Below, one piece after another: positions 25,621 through 35,024 of a stretch of 64,000 bases of DNA (the first letter of the stretch is position 1; every line of letters starts with the position of its first letter). Position numbers and translations under genes: made by a program. The stretch spans positions 1-64,000 of the forward strand of contig MNCI01035248.1 of the NCBI GenBank assembly GCA_015680685.1, given 5' to 3'. The notes below the pieces were generated by a model that saw nothing but the letters and a program-made list of their open reading frames with translations, did no database searches and was not told the origin of the DNA. This DNA comes from Gnetum montanum. Lineage: Eukaryota > Streptophyta > Gnetopsida > Gnetales > Gnetaceae.

Positions 25621-26139
25621 GCCAAATTGTAAATGTACTCTTGGTTGTGTTAATATCAACTTTTCTATTCCATGATTAATAAGTCTCAGTCCTATAATAA
25701 TTAGAAGTCCTATAGGTTCTAACCTATGCAAATTATTTGTGATAATATCACAGATAAGGCAAAGGATTGAAAACATAACATGAGGTTTTACATATAGCTG
25801 ATTTTGTTAAATCATCACCAAAACCTTTACTACGTTTTGCCAATCCAGTAAATTAAATAAATACACTAAAATAATGATTAAGTCTGCCACTTCCATTAGT
25901 TCATGATTTATAACATTAATAAATATTCTTCTTAACTTTGTCATGGTTCTTATCAAATTAATATAAGCAATAAAGTGCCGATAACGACTTGCGGTTCAAT
26001 AAGCATTTCAACTGAGAATCTTCAAAAAAAAGTAATACAAGGGTAACTCTGACACGTGCTGTTCATGTCCAGTAACTGCCATGAAAACAATGAACGTAAT
26101 CTTTAATTCACGCCTGGGAAACTTGCCTTATTTTAAGAA
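25621..26139. other. AT-rich spacer with a G-box-like site
   Basis: No gene. GACACGTGC at about 26050-26058 contains the CACGTG core used by plant bZIP and bHLH factors. It lies downstream of the minus-strand open frame at 26140-26409, not upstream, so a promoter role is not supported. Confidence 0.4.
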
Positions 26140-26409
26140 TCAGAAACTCTCTCGAGACTCTTCCTCATCGTGATTCTGACTGTTGTTGCCCTTTACGTTA
26201 TGATTCGGAACAGAAATGGCTAAAATTGTGAAATAAACTGCACGGCAACCTCTCCTATTTTGTTTCCTTGGTACCGAAAACGATAATTGCTTCCATGTCT
26301 CAACAACGGTAACCTCGCCGTGCAGGTTGAGCTGTGGTGACCACAACGTCATCGGGCAGCAACGCCAACAACACCATCTATCCATCTCACAGGATCTGTT
26401 ATTTTCCAT
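26140..26409 (-). CDS. Hypothetical 89-residue open frame
   Basis: The minus-strand frame starts MENNRSCEMDRWCCWRCC and ends in an acidic tail (NHDEEESRESF). Composition is more balanced than the AT-rich flanks and the frame is uninterrupted, which is why it is listed. There is no recognised domain, no membrane segment and no convincing promoter. It could be a first exon, a decayed gene piece or chance. Confidence 0.2.
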   Translation of the reverse strand: MENNRSCEMDRWCCWRCCPMTLWSPQLNLHGEVTVVETWKQLSFSVPRKQNRRGCRAVYFTILAISVPNHNVKGNNSQNHDEEESRESF

Positions 26410-26814
26410 ATCTAATGTAGTTGTTTTTTTTTGTTTTTGTTTTTTTCTTACTTAACTGTGAGAACTTAATATTTTTGCAATTTTCTGATTTACAATGCAA
26501 CAATTTCTTATCACGAGAAAAGTAATTAGTTGTTAATGCATGAATTTTGGAAACAACACCCACAAAAATCGTTTCAGGATATTAGTGCCTAGGATGTCTG
26601 GAAACCAAGAATAGTCTTACCTCAAATGACATCTAATAGTGCAGGTAAATTAAATAACTTTAACAGGTAAATAACAGTCCCAAAATAACTTGGTAGAGAA
26701 ACAACTGTTGGCTTTAAAATTTCAAGTGCATTAATAAAACGTAAAATGAAAAGCATGAAATGAAAAGTGTGAAACAACTGACAACTTGAACAAAGATTAA
26801 CCAGAGTTTTGAAG
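26410..26814. other. Spacer before the giant LTR element, no feature seen
   Basis: A T-rich run near 26420-26450, then unremarkable AT-rich sequence up to the target duplication of the giant element. Confidence 0.5.
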
Positions 26815-26819
26815 ACAAG
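26815..26819. repeat. Target-site duplication ACAAG, left
   Basis: The five bases before the TG of the 5' LTR equal the five bases after the CA of the 3' LTR (48760-48764). Both LTR ends are TG...CA, so the borders are secure. Confidence 0.9.
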
Positions 26820-27069
26820 TGAAACACCCTAAATTTTCAAGGCATTCTTGCACCAGGTCCTTGAAATTTGAAGACACAAGTTTGGCAGAAAACAGATACT
26901 CTGAGTTTAGACGGTCTAGTTCGGCAAATTTTATCAGAACAACGTAGTAAAAGCAAGATAGTAAGGTACAACTTGCCTAGTGATTTTAATTGCACCAGTT
27001 TCTTTGCTTGCCTTCAAGTCCTTCAGCAAAACTCCTTTTGCTAGAAAAGTAGCGGATTACGCAAAAAGT

Positions 27070-27470
27070 AGGCTATGTTGGCTACTACGCTACGCAACGT
27101 AGCACAACATAGCAATAATGCAAGAATGACAAAAAGCATCTCAGAATGCAAGATCGTAAAGAGCAAAGGTTGTAGATTGTTAGCATGATCTTCAAACAAA
27201 CATTTGCAATGCAAATCGCCTATGCTATGCTATGCTACGTAGCATAGCAAACATGCACAGCTAGCCAATACACTTCAACTCCATAACAGATTTCTTTCTT
27301 GAACTGATGGCTAAGCTATGCTACGCTACATAACGTAGCACAGCGTAGCAAGCAGCCACTCTACACTAACACGCTACATTACACAACGTAGCATAACGTA
27401 GCAAGCAGCTATGCTACGTTAACATGGCTATGCTCCAGAGCGTAGCAAGAGGCTACGCTACATCAGCATG
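27070..27470. repeat. Self-complementary TAGCATAGCG-type repeats in U3
   Basis: Clusters of GCTATGCTATGCTACGTAGC and related words, each able to pair with its neighbours, occur near 27070-27120, 27220-27250, 27310-27350 and 27370-27470. The same words recur in the 3' LTR and in introns of the antisense gene. Confidence 0.8.
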
Positions 27471-27651
27471 CTTCACTCCTTGTATGCATTGATGGCACAC
27501 CTAATCCCAACATCTCCAATTCTAACAGGGTAATTGTAGCATGGCAGGCTCATCAATCAACTCTACATGTTCATGTAGTACAGACATGTCAACACCTTGT
27601 GGGTCCATGACACATGGCATCCAAACGGCATTTCTTGTGTGCTCCTAGCCT

Positions 27652-27660
27652 TATAAATAC
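27652..27660 (+). promoter_or_regulatory. LTR TATA box
   Basis: TATAAATAC, conserved as TATAAATAC at 48081 in the 3' LTR, in a setting where both copies remain alike. Confidence 0.65.
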
Positions 27661-28341
27661 TCTGACGAGCAATGCTCAAAGGGTTGGTAAATTGGCAATT
27701 CAAAGGGCAAAAATTAGTTGGCAATTCTAAGTATTGTTGGTATTTGTTGTTGGCAAATCAATTAAAAAAACTTGTTAGCAAAACCTGAGCAGGGTTAGCA
27801 ATCTTGAGGATTGTGAACATTTGCGAGTTGACGAAAGTCAAATAGTTTGCATTCCCATTCGGAATTTTGTTAGCTCTTTTCCATTTCCTTTGTAGCATTT
27901 TGCATTCTTAGCTCTTGAAACCATGTTCAAGCACACAATTGGCTTGCTTTTGAACGTATTGGTTACTTTTGGGATCTCTATGCTTTTCAGCATCATGCAA
28001 CCGATTGTATCCACTTTGACAAAGTAAAGTCGTAGTCTTAAAGTGGTGCATTTCTTAACTCCAGTTTACTTTATTCTCCTGTTTATCATTGCATTTTACA
28101 TCATTTTCTTTCTTCACATATAATAATCATTATTTTACGTTATAGACACTATTTTCAAATTACATGTTTGCAAAAGGTTTAGTGATATCAATTAAGTCCC
28201 TGTTTGATTGACTAGATTGTTTAGTGCATCTCATTTCTGTTTTATCTATCAAGGCCCTCGCACATATCCAGGGTTAAGACTATCTGATTGATGACCTCTC
28301 AATGTTTCTAGTCGTTGATGTTTTTGGTCGCTACAGTTTTC

Positions 28342-28360
28342 TGTTGCTAAAAGGAGGGCC
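28342..28360 (+). promoter_or_regulatory. Primer-binding site, decayed
   Basis: TGTTGCTAAAAGGAGGGCC begins six bases after the LTR end. The nested element has the cleaner TGGCGCTAGAAGGAGGGCC in the same place; the initial TGG is what pairs with the CCA end of a tRNA. The exact tRNA cannot be named without a search. Confidence 0.6.
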
Positions 28361-28743
28361 TTTAGTGCCCTTTTCCATGTTATATGGTAGTCCTGTAACT
28401 GTTTTGCACCCCAACATGCAGTAGCGTAAACTTGACACCCTTTAGTGGTTGTTTATGCATTGTGTGGTGTAGATTAGTCACTTCAACGGTTAATTCAAAA
28501 CCCTGTAGGACATAAAGCCTCTGATCACCATTTGACCCTTTTGTTTCATGGTAGTTTTTCATGTGTTCTATACCTTGTCACGCACTAGCGTAAACGTGAC
28601 ACCCTTTTACGGCTGTTTATGTATCGTGTGGTACAAATCAGTCATTTCGATGATTCCTTTGGAATCTGGCAAGATGTAAAACCTTTGATTGCCTCCCGAT
28701 CTCCTTGTTTTCCTCATTTGCAAACCCGTTTAGCTTCGCGACA

Positions 28744-31160
28744 ATGACTTTCTCGAGTACTATTGCTAACACCTCTAACGTTGAGGTTCCCCTCACGGTT
28801 CAAGGCATCACAGGTGCCAAACAACCACTCAACCTAATACTGGGGCCACGTTGATCCCTCAGGATCCAAAATCAAGGACATGAGGGCTTGGCCCAGCAAC
28901 ACGAGCGATACAACTTCCTCTATGCTAAGGTGTAGGCAAACCTGCCCTTAAATGCACAAGAACTCAAAGATAAATGTAGCTTCGAGTTCGCTTATTGTAA
29001 CGTGAAGGAATTTATTCCCACTCTTGGCATTTTCATCCCATTAACACAAACTAACCAATGGCTTATAGATCAGCTAATCTAGGTCATTAGGCCCGGGCAG
29101 TTGCAAGACATAATGTCTCATCATGATGAGGCTTTCCAGGATGGGCAGGAAGAATTGGATTCCGAATCTGACTAGGGGGGTCAAACCAACCCTACCACCA
29201 TTCCTCCCACCCTACCCTTCTGGACAAACCTGCTTTATACCACTACTCCCTTCATGATCATGTCTGCATCGTCACAATCCACGATTACTTTGGTGATGGG
29301 TAGCCATGCCGCATCCTCGGCGTATCAACACACCTACTCCCCTATCTCATTCTCAGCCACTACTCCCCTGCCAACTGTTTCCCAGTCTATTCTTGTATCA
29401 CATCACTCATCTATTACAACTACCCTTCCATACGTTCACACCATTCCTACCCCGCAGTCACGTGTGGTCCCTACTTCTATTTCTATGTTTACACTTGTTC
29501 CACAGTCAATGGTGGGCCCAAGCCCGTCCACATGGTGGACCCCATCTACTTCTCTCTTGTGTTGCAACCATCACATATGTCGCATTATGCTAGCCATCAA
29601 ACCTACCAAGTCCCACAAACGATACAACCCAGTGCAGGACTATGATCTGTTCCATTGGCCACACAAGCGGCCCATCATGTAGCACAACTTGCAACTGCTG
29701 CTTCGACCAAGCCACCTATCGGGTGGTGGACAGTGCAAGTAGCACCGTTCAGGGGGGCCACCCCAACAACATCGCCAATGGATCACGTTGCTACTCCTAC
29801 TATTCCAGATATGGGAGCTGCCTCGATTGTTCCCCAACCGTCTGCATCATCCTTGGGTCTGGATCAAGAATTTCAGCTTATCCAAACCCTTAGTGAGGAA
29901 ATAAAACGCCTCAAGGCTATCGGGTCTGATACGGTACAAGTCATAGACTTCTACCAAGACAATCCCATCAGCTTGGTAGTCCCTGCACTAACGTTACCCC
30001 TAAGGATGTCAGTCCCCCATTTTACGAAATATAACGGGGAGGGAGATACCAACACACATCTTGTTACATTTAGGTCTATGTCCCTTCTTCTTCAACAATG
30101 GCCATGTATGATCATTTGTGTCTTTGCCATGCCTCTGACCAGAAAAGCCCTAGACTAGTACCATGTCCTTCCATGCTCCTCCATATCAACCCTAGTGGAG
30201 CTTCTGACCTAGTTCGTGATGTGTTTCAAGTACAACTTGAGACCATAGGTCACACTGGATTAGTTGATGAGTGTGAAACAAGATCCACTGGAACCAGTCC
30301 AGAAGTTCATCCAACACTAGAGCATAACCCTTAATGAAATCCGCAAGCCCATCACGGAGGCCCATTTGTTGGTCGTCTTCAAGGGTGCAGTGAATGATTT
30401 TATTAAGTCTAAGCTATATTATCTCACTCTGCACACTCTCAGTTAGGCTTTCACCTAGACTAAGAGTATATAGGATGCAGCTGAGGCAAGCAAAGACCTG
30501 TCCTACATTGCATACAAGAACACCTTTATGAAGAAGGACAAGGGTAAGGCTACTACAGCCACAGTGGTTGTTGTGGTGAACGAGGCCAAAGCCAAACCTA
30601 ATAACAACAGTAACAAGAACAACAAGAAATTGGCCACACCTGTAACTAACCCCATGCCCAAATAAGGGAATCCACCGCAACCTTCCACATCTGCACTTGA
30701 GACATCTGCATTACCTAAATTGAACTTTGAGCGTAAAGATTCCTCGAAGTATACCTCGGTACCTGTCAAGCCTTTAGATCTGCTGAAGCAATTACTAGTG
30801 GTAGGGTACATCCAACATAAGCAGATGTCGGAGGAGGAAGCCAGGAAACATCAGCGATACTATGAACTCCTCTGAAACCCCTCGTTGGCTTTGCCCAACA
30901 AGGCTCCAATTCCTAAGGGTTTCAAGCTAGAGCGGTTTTATGACTACTACCAACAGTGTGGTCACGACACAGATTATTGCATGGCGTTGAAGGAAGACAT
31001 CCAAAGGATGATCGATTAGGGAAAACTGATGCTAGAAAAAAGCAATCCAGTACATCCTGAGAATCAATGCCTGCATGTCTACACTGACTCTCTCAATGCC
31101 AACAACACCGGTTACATTATCAACATCATCGGCATTGATAGTAATCCTAGACCGTCCCAA
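28744..31160 (+). pseudogene. gag of the giant element, broken
   Basis: Gag forms the virus-like particle. The proposed start is the ATG at 28744 (MTFSSTIANTSNVEVPLTVQ). The N-terminal part continues to about 29170, followed by a Pro/Ser/Thr-rich linker (29254-29650). The conserved retrotransposon gag domain begins near 29900 with VIDFYQDNPIS, PHFTKYNGEGDTNTHLVTF and the MPLTRKALD segment. After a frameshift it continues near 30240 and 30350-30520. Near 30910-31010 comes FKLERFYDYYQQCGHDTDYC then MALKEDIQRMID, the GHDT.DC motif used in Tat-lineage gags instead of a standard CCHC knuckle. Several stops and shifts. It is closely related in layout to the gag at 41446-43680. Confidence 0.85.
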
Positions 31161-31943
31161 TAGCCGTTTGTAGTTTGTGTGCCTCAACGTAGCACACCAG
31201 CAACATTAGTGGCTAATCAAAGTCTATAGCAACCTTTTGTCTTGAGAGTCCCTCCCTGGACATCTTCCCTTACATCACTTGTTCCCTGGGCATCTACCCC
31301 TGCACCACCTGTTAGCAGAACCACACCACTGCCTCACACATTAACACCATTAGCTCCATTTTTTATCAGGGGGCCAAGCCATTCAACAGCCCCTACCCCA
31401 CATAAGACAGCTTTACAACCTTCTCGTCCTAAGAAATGAGAAGTGTGCTTCACTAGTGAGACATCAAGGGAAGGTACCGCCCTAGGTACCTCCAAGCCTA
31501 CACTCTAACCCCCTGCATCTATGCCCTCGTCGTTGAAAAATGACGTTGCTATCCATGCATAGTCTTTGCCACCTCACCCAAGAGGGTCTGAAACCAGACT
31601 TGAAACTATCCCTACTCGGGAAATTCGTCTTGTGGGATGAATAGAAGAGGAGAAAGGTAGTAAACTAGAAAGTGGCCAAGACCTCCTAAGTGCTCTCACC
31701 TAGGTCAAACAAACTCTAAAATAGAAAAACACTATGCTGAGCTTGTACGATCTGATCATGACATCTACCACACATTGTGAGGATTTGGTCCACATGTTAA
31801 TGATAATTCTGGTTGACAAGAACATGCTAGTAGAAGAGAAGGCAATCCATTCGATCATGCTTCTTTTTGTGCCTACAGAACCAAAGCCATTCCAACTAAC
31901 TTTTTGCGATGATTCCATTAGGAAAGACCCTAAAAAGGGTTAG
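31161..31943 (+). pseudogene. Gag-protease linker, broken
   Basis: Pro/Thr/Ser-rich frame pieces (for example 31242-31439) connect gag to protease. A conserved-looking piece, VEEKAIHSIMLLFVPTEPKP, then FQLTFCDDSIRKDPKKG (about 31828-31940) leads into the protease. Stops interrupt it several times. Confidence 0.55.
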
Positions 31944-32372
31944 GTGACAACAACACCTCTGTTCATCACAATCCAGGTCAGTCAACATAAGATCCAGAGG
32001 GTACACGTCAATGATGGGGCTGTTACCAATGTCATCCCTTTCCCTATTGTGGACAAGCTAGGTTTGGTTGATCAAATTAGACCCACAACAACATCATGCT
32101 TAAATTCATTCAATGGGGCACAGGTTGTGGTAAAAGGCATGGTCCATATTGACTTCGTAGCAGGGAACCAGTTCCCCACAAACACAATGTTTATTATGGT
32201 TGAAGAGATGCTTGGGTTTAACCTAATCTTGGGAAGGTCATGGTTATCACAACTTAGGGTTGTCTCTTCATCCATCCACCAAGAGATCCATCTACCCTAT
32301 GCAGGCAGGGAGGTGGTTATCCATGGGAATGAGATCGTAACACAGGCCATCAACAATGTAGACATGGAATAG
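31944..32372 (+). pseudogene. Retrotransposon aspartic protease
   Basis: This domain cuts the Gag-Pol polyprotein. The 142-codon open piece has the active-site segment VHVNDGAVTNVIPF, where DGA stands for the usual DSG/DTG or the lineage's DGG. It is followed by the flap region LNSFNGAQVVVKGMVHIDF and the C-terminal LGFNLILGRSWLSQL, corresponding to the family's YN.ILGRPWL. A SSSIHQEIHLPYAGREVVI tail matches the family's S..HQ.LKF....EV.I. The domain itself is uninterrupted. The frame stops at 32370, and no pol follows in frame; about 6 kb separates it from the RT. Confidence 0.85.
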
Positions 32373-32724
32373 GGCTCATAGGTGATAACCTCTGAGAATG
32401 AAGCGCTTGTCTCTATAGACACTAACCATTTGACAAGAGAACTGGCTCAGCATGTCGGTTCAAAAAATGAAAACCCGTGGACTGAGTTGCCCTTCCAAGT
32501 AGAGGAAAACAATGTAGATGAAGGTTGTAGCAAAGCATCTCAGCCTTACACCTCGCCTAATCCATGATGGGTCAAGAAGTAGTTACACCTAGTGTAGCAA
32601 CACCACTACTTCTTGCCTAGTTGGCATCCTTTGTACATTTGCCACCTTTTTGTTTTTCATTTATCCATCTATGCTAGGTACTAATTAAACATTCTCTAAA
32701 TTGTTAGCATATCATTTCTTTACC
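32373..32724 (+). other. Post-protease tail, no domain recognised
   Basis: A 61-codon open frame (32382-32567) continues the protease tail in sense. After it the sequence is noncoding. Confidence 0.4.
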
Positions 32725-32940
32725 ACAGCATGGCCCAAAATGGCCTAAAACTATGCTACCACACCATGGCCCAAAATGGCCTAAAACTATGCTACTATCC
32801 TATAGCCCGAAATGGCCTAAAATTAGTGATGGCCTGAGATGGCCTAAAACTATATTATGGCCCGCAATGGCCTAAAACTAGTAGGGGTCCAAAATGGCCT
32901 AAAACTAGCCATGGCCCAAAATGACCTAAAACTAAAACAT
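32725..32940. repeat. Tandem ATGGCCTAAAACTA repeats
   Basis: About seven units of ATGGCCCAAAATGGCCTAAAACTA with variable linkers (20 to 40 bases). Related words (ACCTTAAACTAGCA) recur at 37920-38345 and 45150-45575. Confidence 0.85.
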
Positions 32941-33064
32941 CAAAAAGCGAAAAAAAAAAAACATAGCATAAAACCAATTTTCTTTCAAAATTTACTTCAT
33001 TAAATGTTTTCCAATGTTTTCAAATGTTTTACAAAAAATTCAAAATTTCAATAATCCCATGCTA

Positions 33065-33205
33065 TCATGGGTTATCTGCATCTACATCATCTTCATCGGC
33101 ATCATTCAATCCTGCATCATTCCCTTCTACATCGCCTTCCTCTGCATTTCCCTTGTTTGCCTCTTCATTTTTTCCCTCTATGGGCCCTGCATCTTCATCT
33201 GGAAC
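33065..33205 (-). pseudogene. Antisense gene, last exon (acidic tail)
   Basis: It follows an acceptor with a pyrimidine-rich approach and AATGTAG. The frame VPDEDAGPIEGKNEEANKGN continues open and acidic (Asp, Glu, Asn) to a TGA at 33067-33065. The strong acidity and open frame right up to the stop argue that this is real coding sequence and not a shadow. Confidence 0.6.
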
Positions 33206-34971
33206 CTACATTGTAAAAGTGAAGTAGTTAGCTAGAGCAACACATGAAAGCTAAAATAGAGCATGAGCATTTTCCATAGTAGAAAGTGACTAACCCGAGA
33301 TGGCCCCATGTCCGTTTTGAAGGGTATGCGATCCAAATCGAGCCCAAGGTGGTGCTAGACCTCTTCCTCTGTGATATTTTCCCAATGCATCTCACTTGGT
33401 TCAGCATCTATAGTAGCTTTCTCCTGTTTGATGGCCATCCACCTCGACGGTCCTGAAGAAAAGGAGGTGGTAATGGTCTCACCTATGAGAAGATCCACTT
33501 CCCGTTCAAGAGATTCAGTCACCTTTACCTTCTCCATGAACTTGTTATAGGCCTCAAAAAACACCAATGGAATTTACAAATGCTTTATATGTAAACGTCT
33601 CCACAAAAGCATCTCTGAATAGTTTTTCATAGGTGGCACATTCTAGTTTATACATGTGTTTATGATTTTTCTGGGACTACCCCCACTCGTAAACTCTAAC
33701 GCTGTAGTCTTTCCAATCTTGATTCTTCTAGGCCAACAAGTCCATCTGCATCTGCTCTTCTATTATTTTCTAGGTGGCTTCATTGTTGTTCCATACAAAT
33801 GTCCAATATCTAACATAATCTATCACAGTCGTGTGCTAACTACCATCATTAGTATCACAGGCCATGATGAATTCGGTCCTTGATTTGAGGTCTCCCACTT
33901 CGATACTCAGTTCAGCCTTATCTTTCTCAGCCTTCTAGACCCATTTCCACAAGTCCTCATTGATGCGCCTACACTCCCACAATGAGCATGCCAAGTGCAA
34001 AGCGCATTTTCTAGCCTCGTCATATATGCGACGAGGCACCTTGCCCACTTCGGGTGGGAATGTAGGCACGACACCAACCTTCAATGCCCGTGTCGGGTCC
34101 CATTTGAGTTGAGAGGTTATAACCACACAAAAAGAGCATTATTCACACTAGTGTAGCAAGGTTAACAAACTTAAAAACTCTAGCATAGAAACAAAAAAGA
34201 GCCTAGCATAGCTACTTTACTTACCAACTTCAGGATCGACCTGTCTAAGATGACCGATCATGTCATTGATGACCTCTTGATGAACATGAGTTTGTCAAGG
34301 GTTTCAGCCCATGGTTCCATGAAGATCCAAGAGGGTCTTGTAGCATTAAGAGTGGTGTTTGTCATGCAACCAAACATGTCAATAATGACTGAGGTGAACT
34401 GTAATAAGACCGTGAGTAAAGAAAATAATAGTATGAGGGCTCCTACAAAGTAAACCCTTGGGGATGATAACGGGGGGATCACCCATCAACATATCATCGA
34501 ATATATTGTCAAACTCACTAGTTTCTAATTGCAATTCCCCTCCTTTATGAATCAAGACTATGGAAGCATCCTTGGCATTCATTTGTTCTCTCGATGTTGA
34601 ATTGTGTTTGGCAAAGGGATCTCCAGCAGAAGTCCCTTCTAGGTTGATATGGGCTTCTTCTTTATTTGCTAGCACCTTTCCTTTTGAGGCACCAACATCC
34701 TCCTCATCCATAGGAGACTCCTCTTCGTCTCCAAAAATGTCCTCCTCATCAATAGGAGGATTTTCCTTGATGACAAGAGCCCCTTCCATAGTGACAGAAG
34801 CTCCTTCCCTCTTGATCGGGGCCTTTTCCTTTGAGACTGGGGCTTATGTGTCTTTATTTTCTGCCCCCAACTTGGGGACCGACACCTCTTCATCATCATC
34901 ATCTTCTTCTTCTTCTTCCTTTAGCAGCAAAAAAATATTCACATTAGCTTAAAGAAAGTTAGCTTAAAGTA

Positions 34972-35024
34972 GGTGCTACGCTATGCTACACTACATAGCA
35001 TAGCATAGCATAGCGAGCATTAAC
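34972..35024. repeat. TAGCATAGC-type palindromic repeat in an intron
   Basis: GCTACGCTATGCTAC followed by CATAGCATAGCATAGCATAGC, between the proposed 1-kb exon and the acidic exon of the antisense gene. Similar, shorter clusters lie in other introns at about 36528-36562 and 37035-37160. Confidence 0.8.

Larger units (their letters stand above)
26820..28335 (+). repeat. 5' LTR of the giant element (1,516 bp)
   Basis: It starts TGAAACACCCTAAATTTTC and ends TTTTTGGTCGCTACA. It aligns with 46959-48759 throughout but lacks about 245 bases that the 3' LTR has after the GGCAAATTTT phrase. Bases 27070-27470 are full of self-complementary GCTAYGCTACGT / ACGTAGCATAGC segments. A TATA box (TATAAATAC) is at 27652, so transcription should start about 30 bases later, with the rest of the LTR as R and U5. 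Confidence 0.9.

Noticed and set aside
30414-30811. Minus-strand open frames with Val/Leu-rich translations over the gag C-terminal region
   Set aside because: They are shadows of gag, which is read on the plus strand with known motifs on both sides.
34560-34952. A 130-codon plus-strand Ser-rich open frame
   Set aside because: It is the antisense shadow of the acidic exon of the minus-strand gene. Ser-rich runs are what GAA/GAT repeats give on the other strand.
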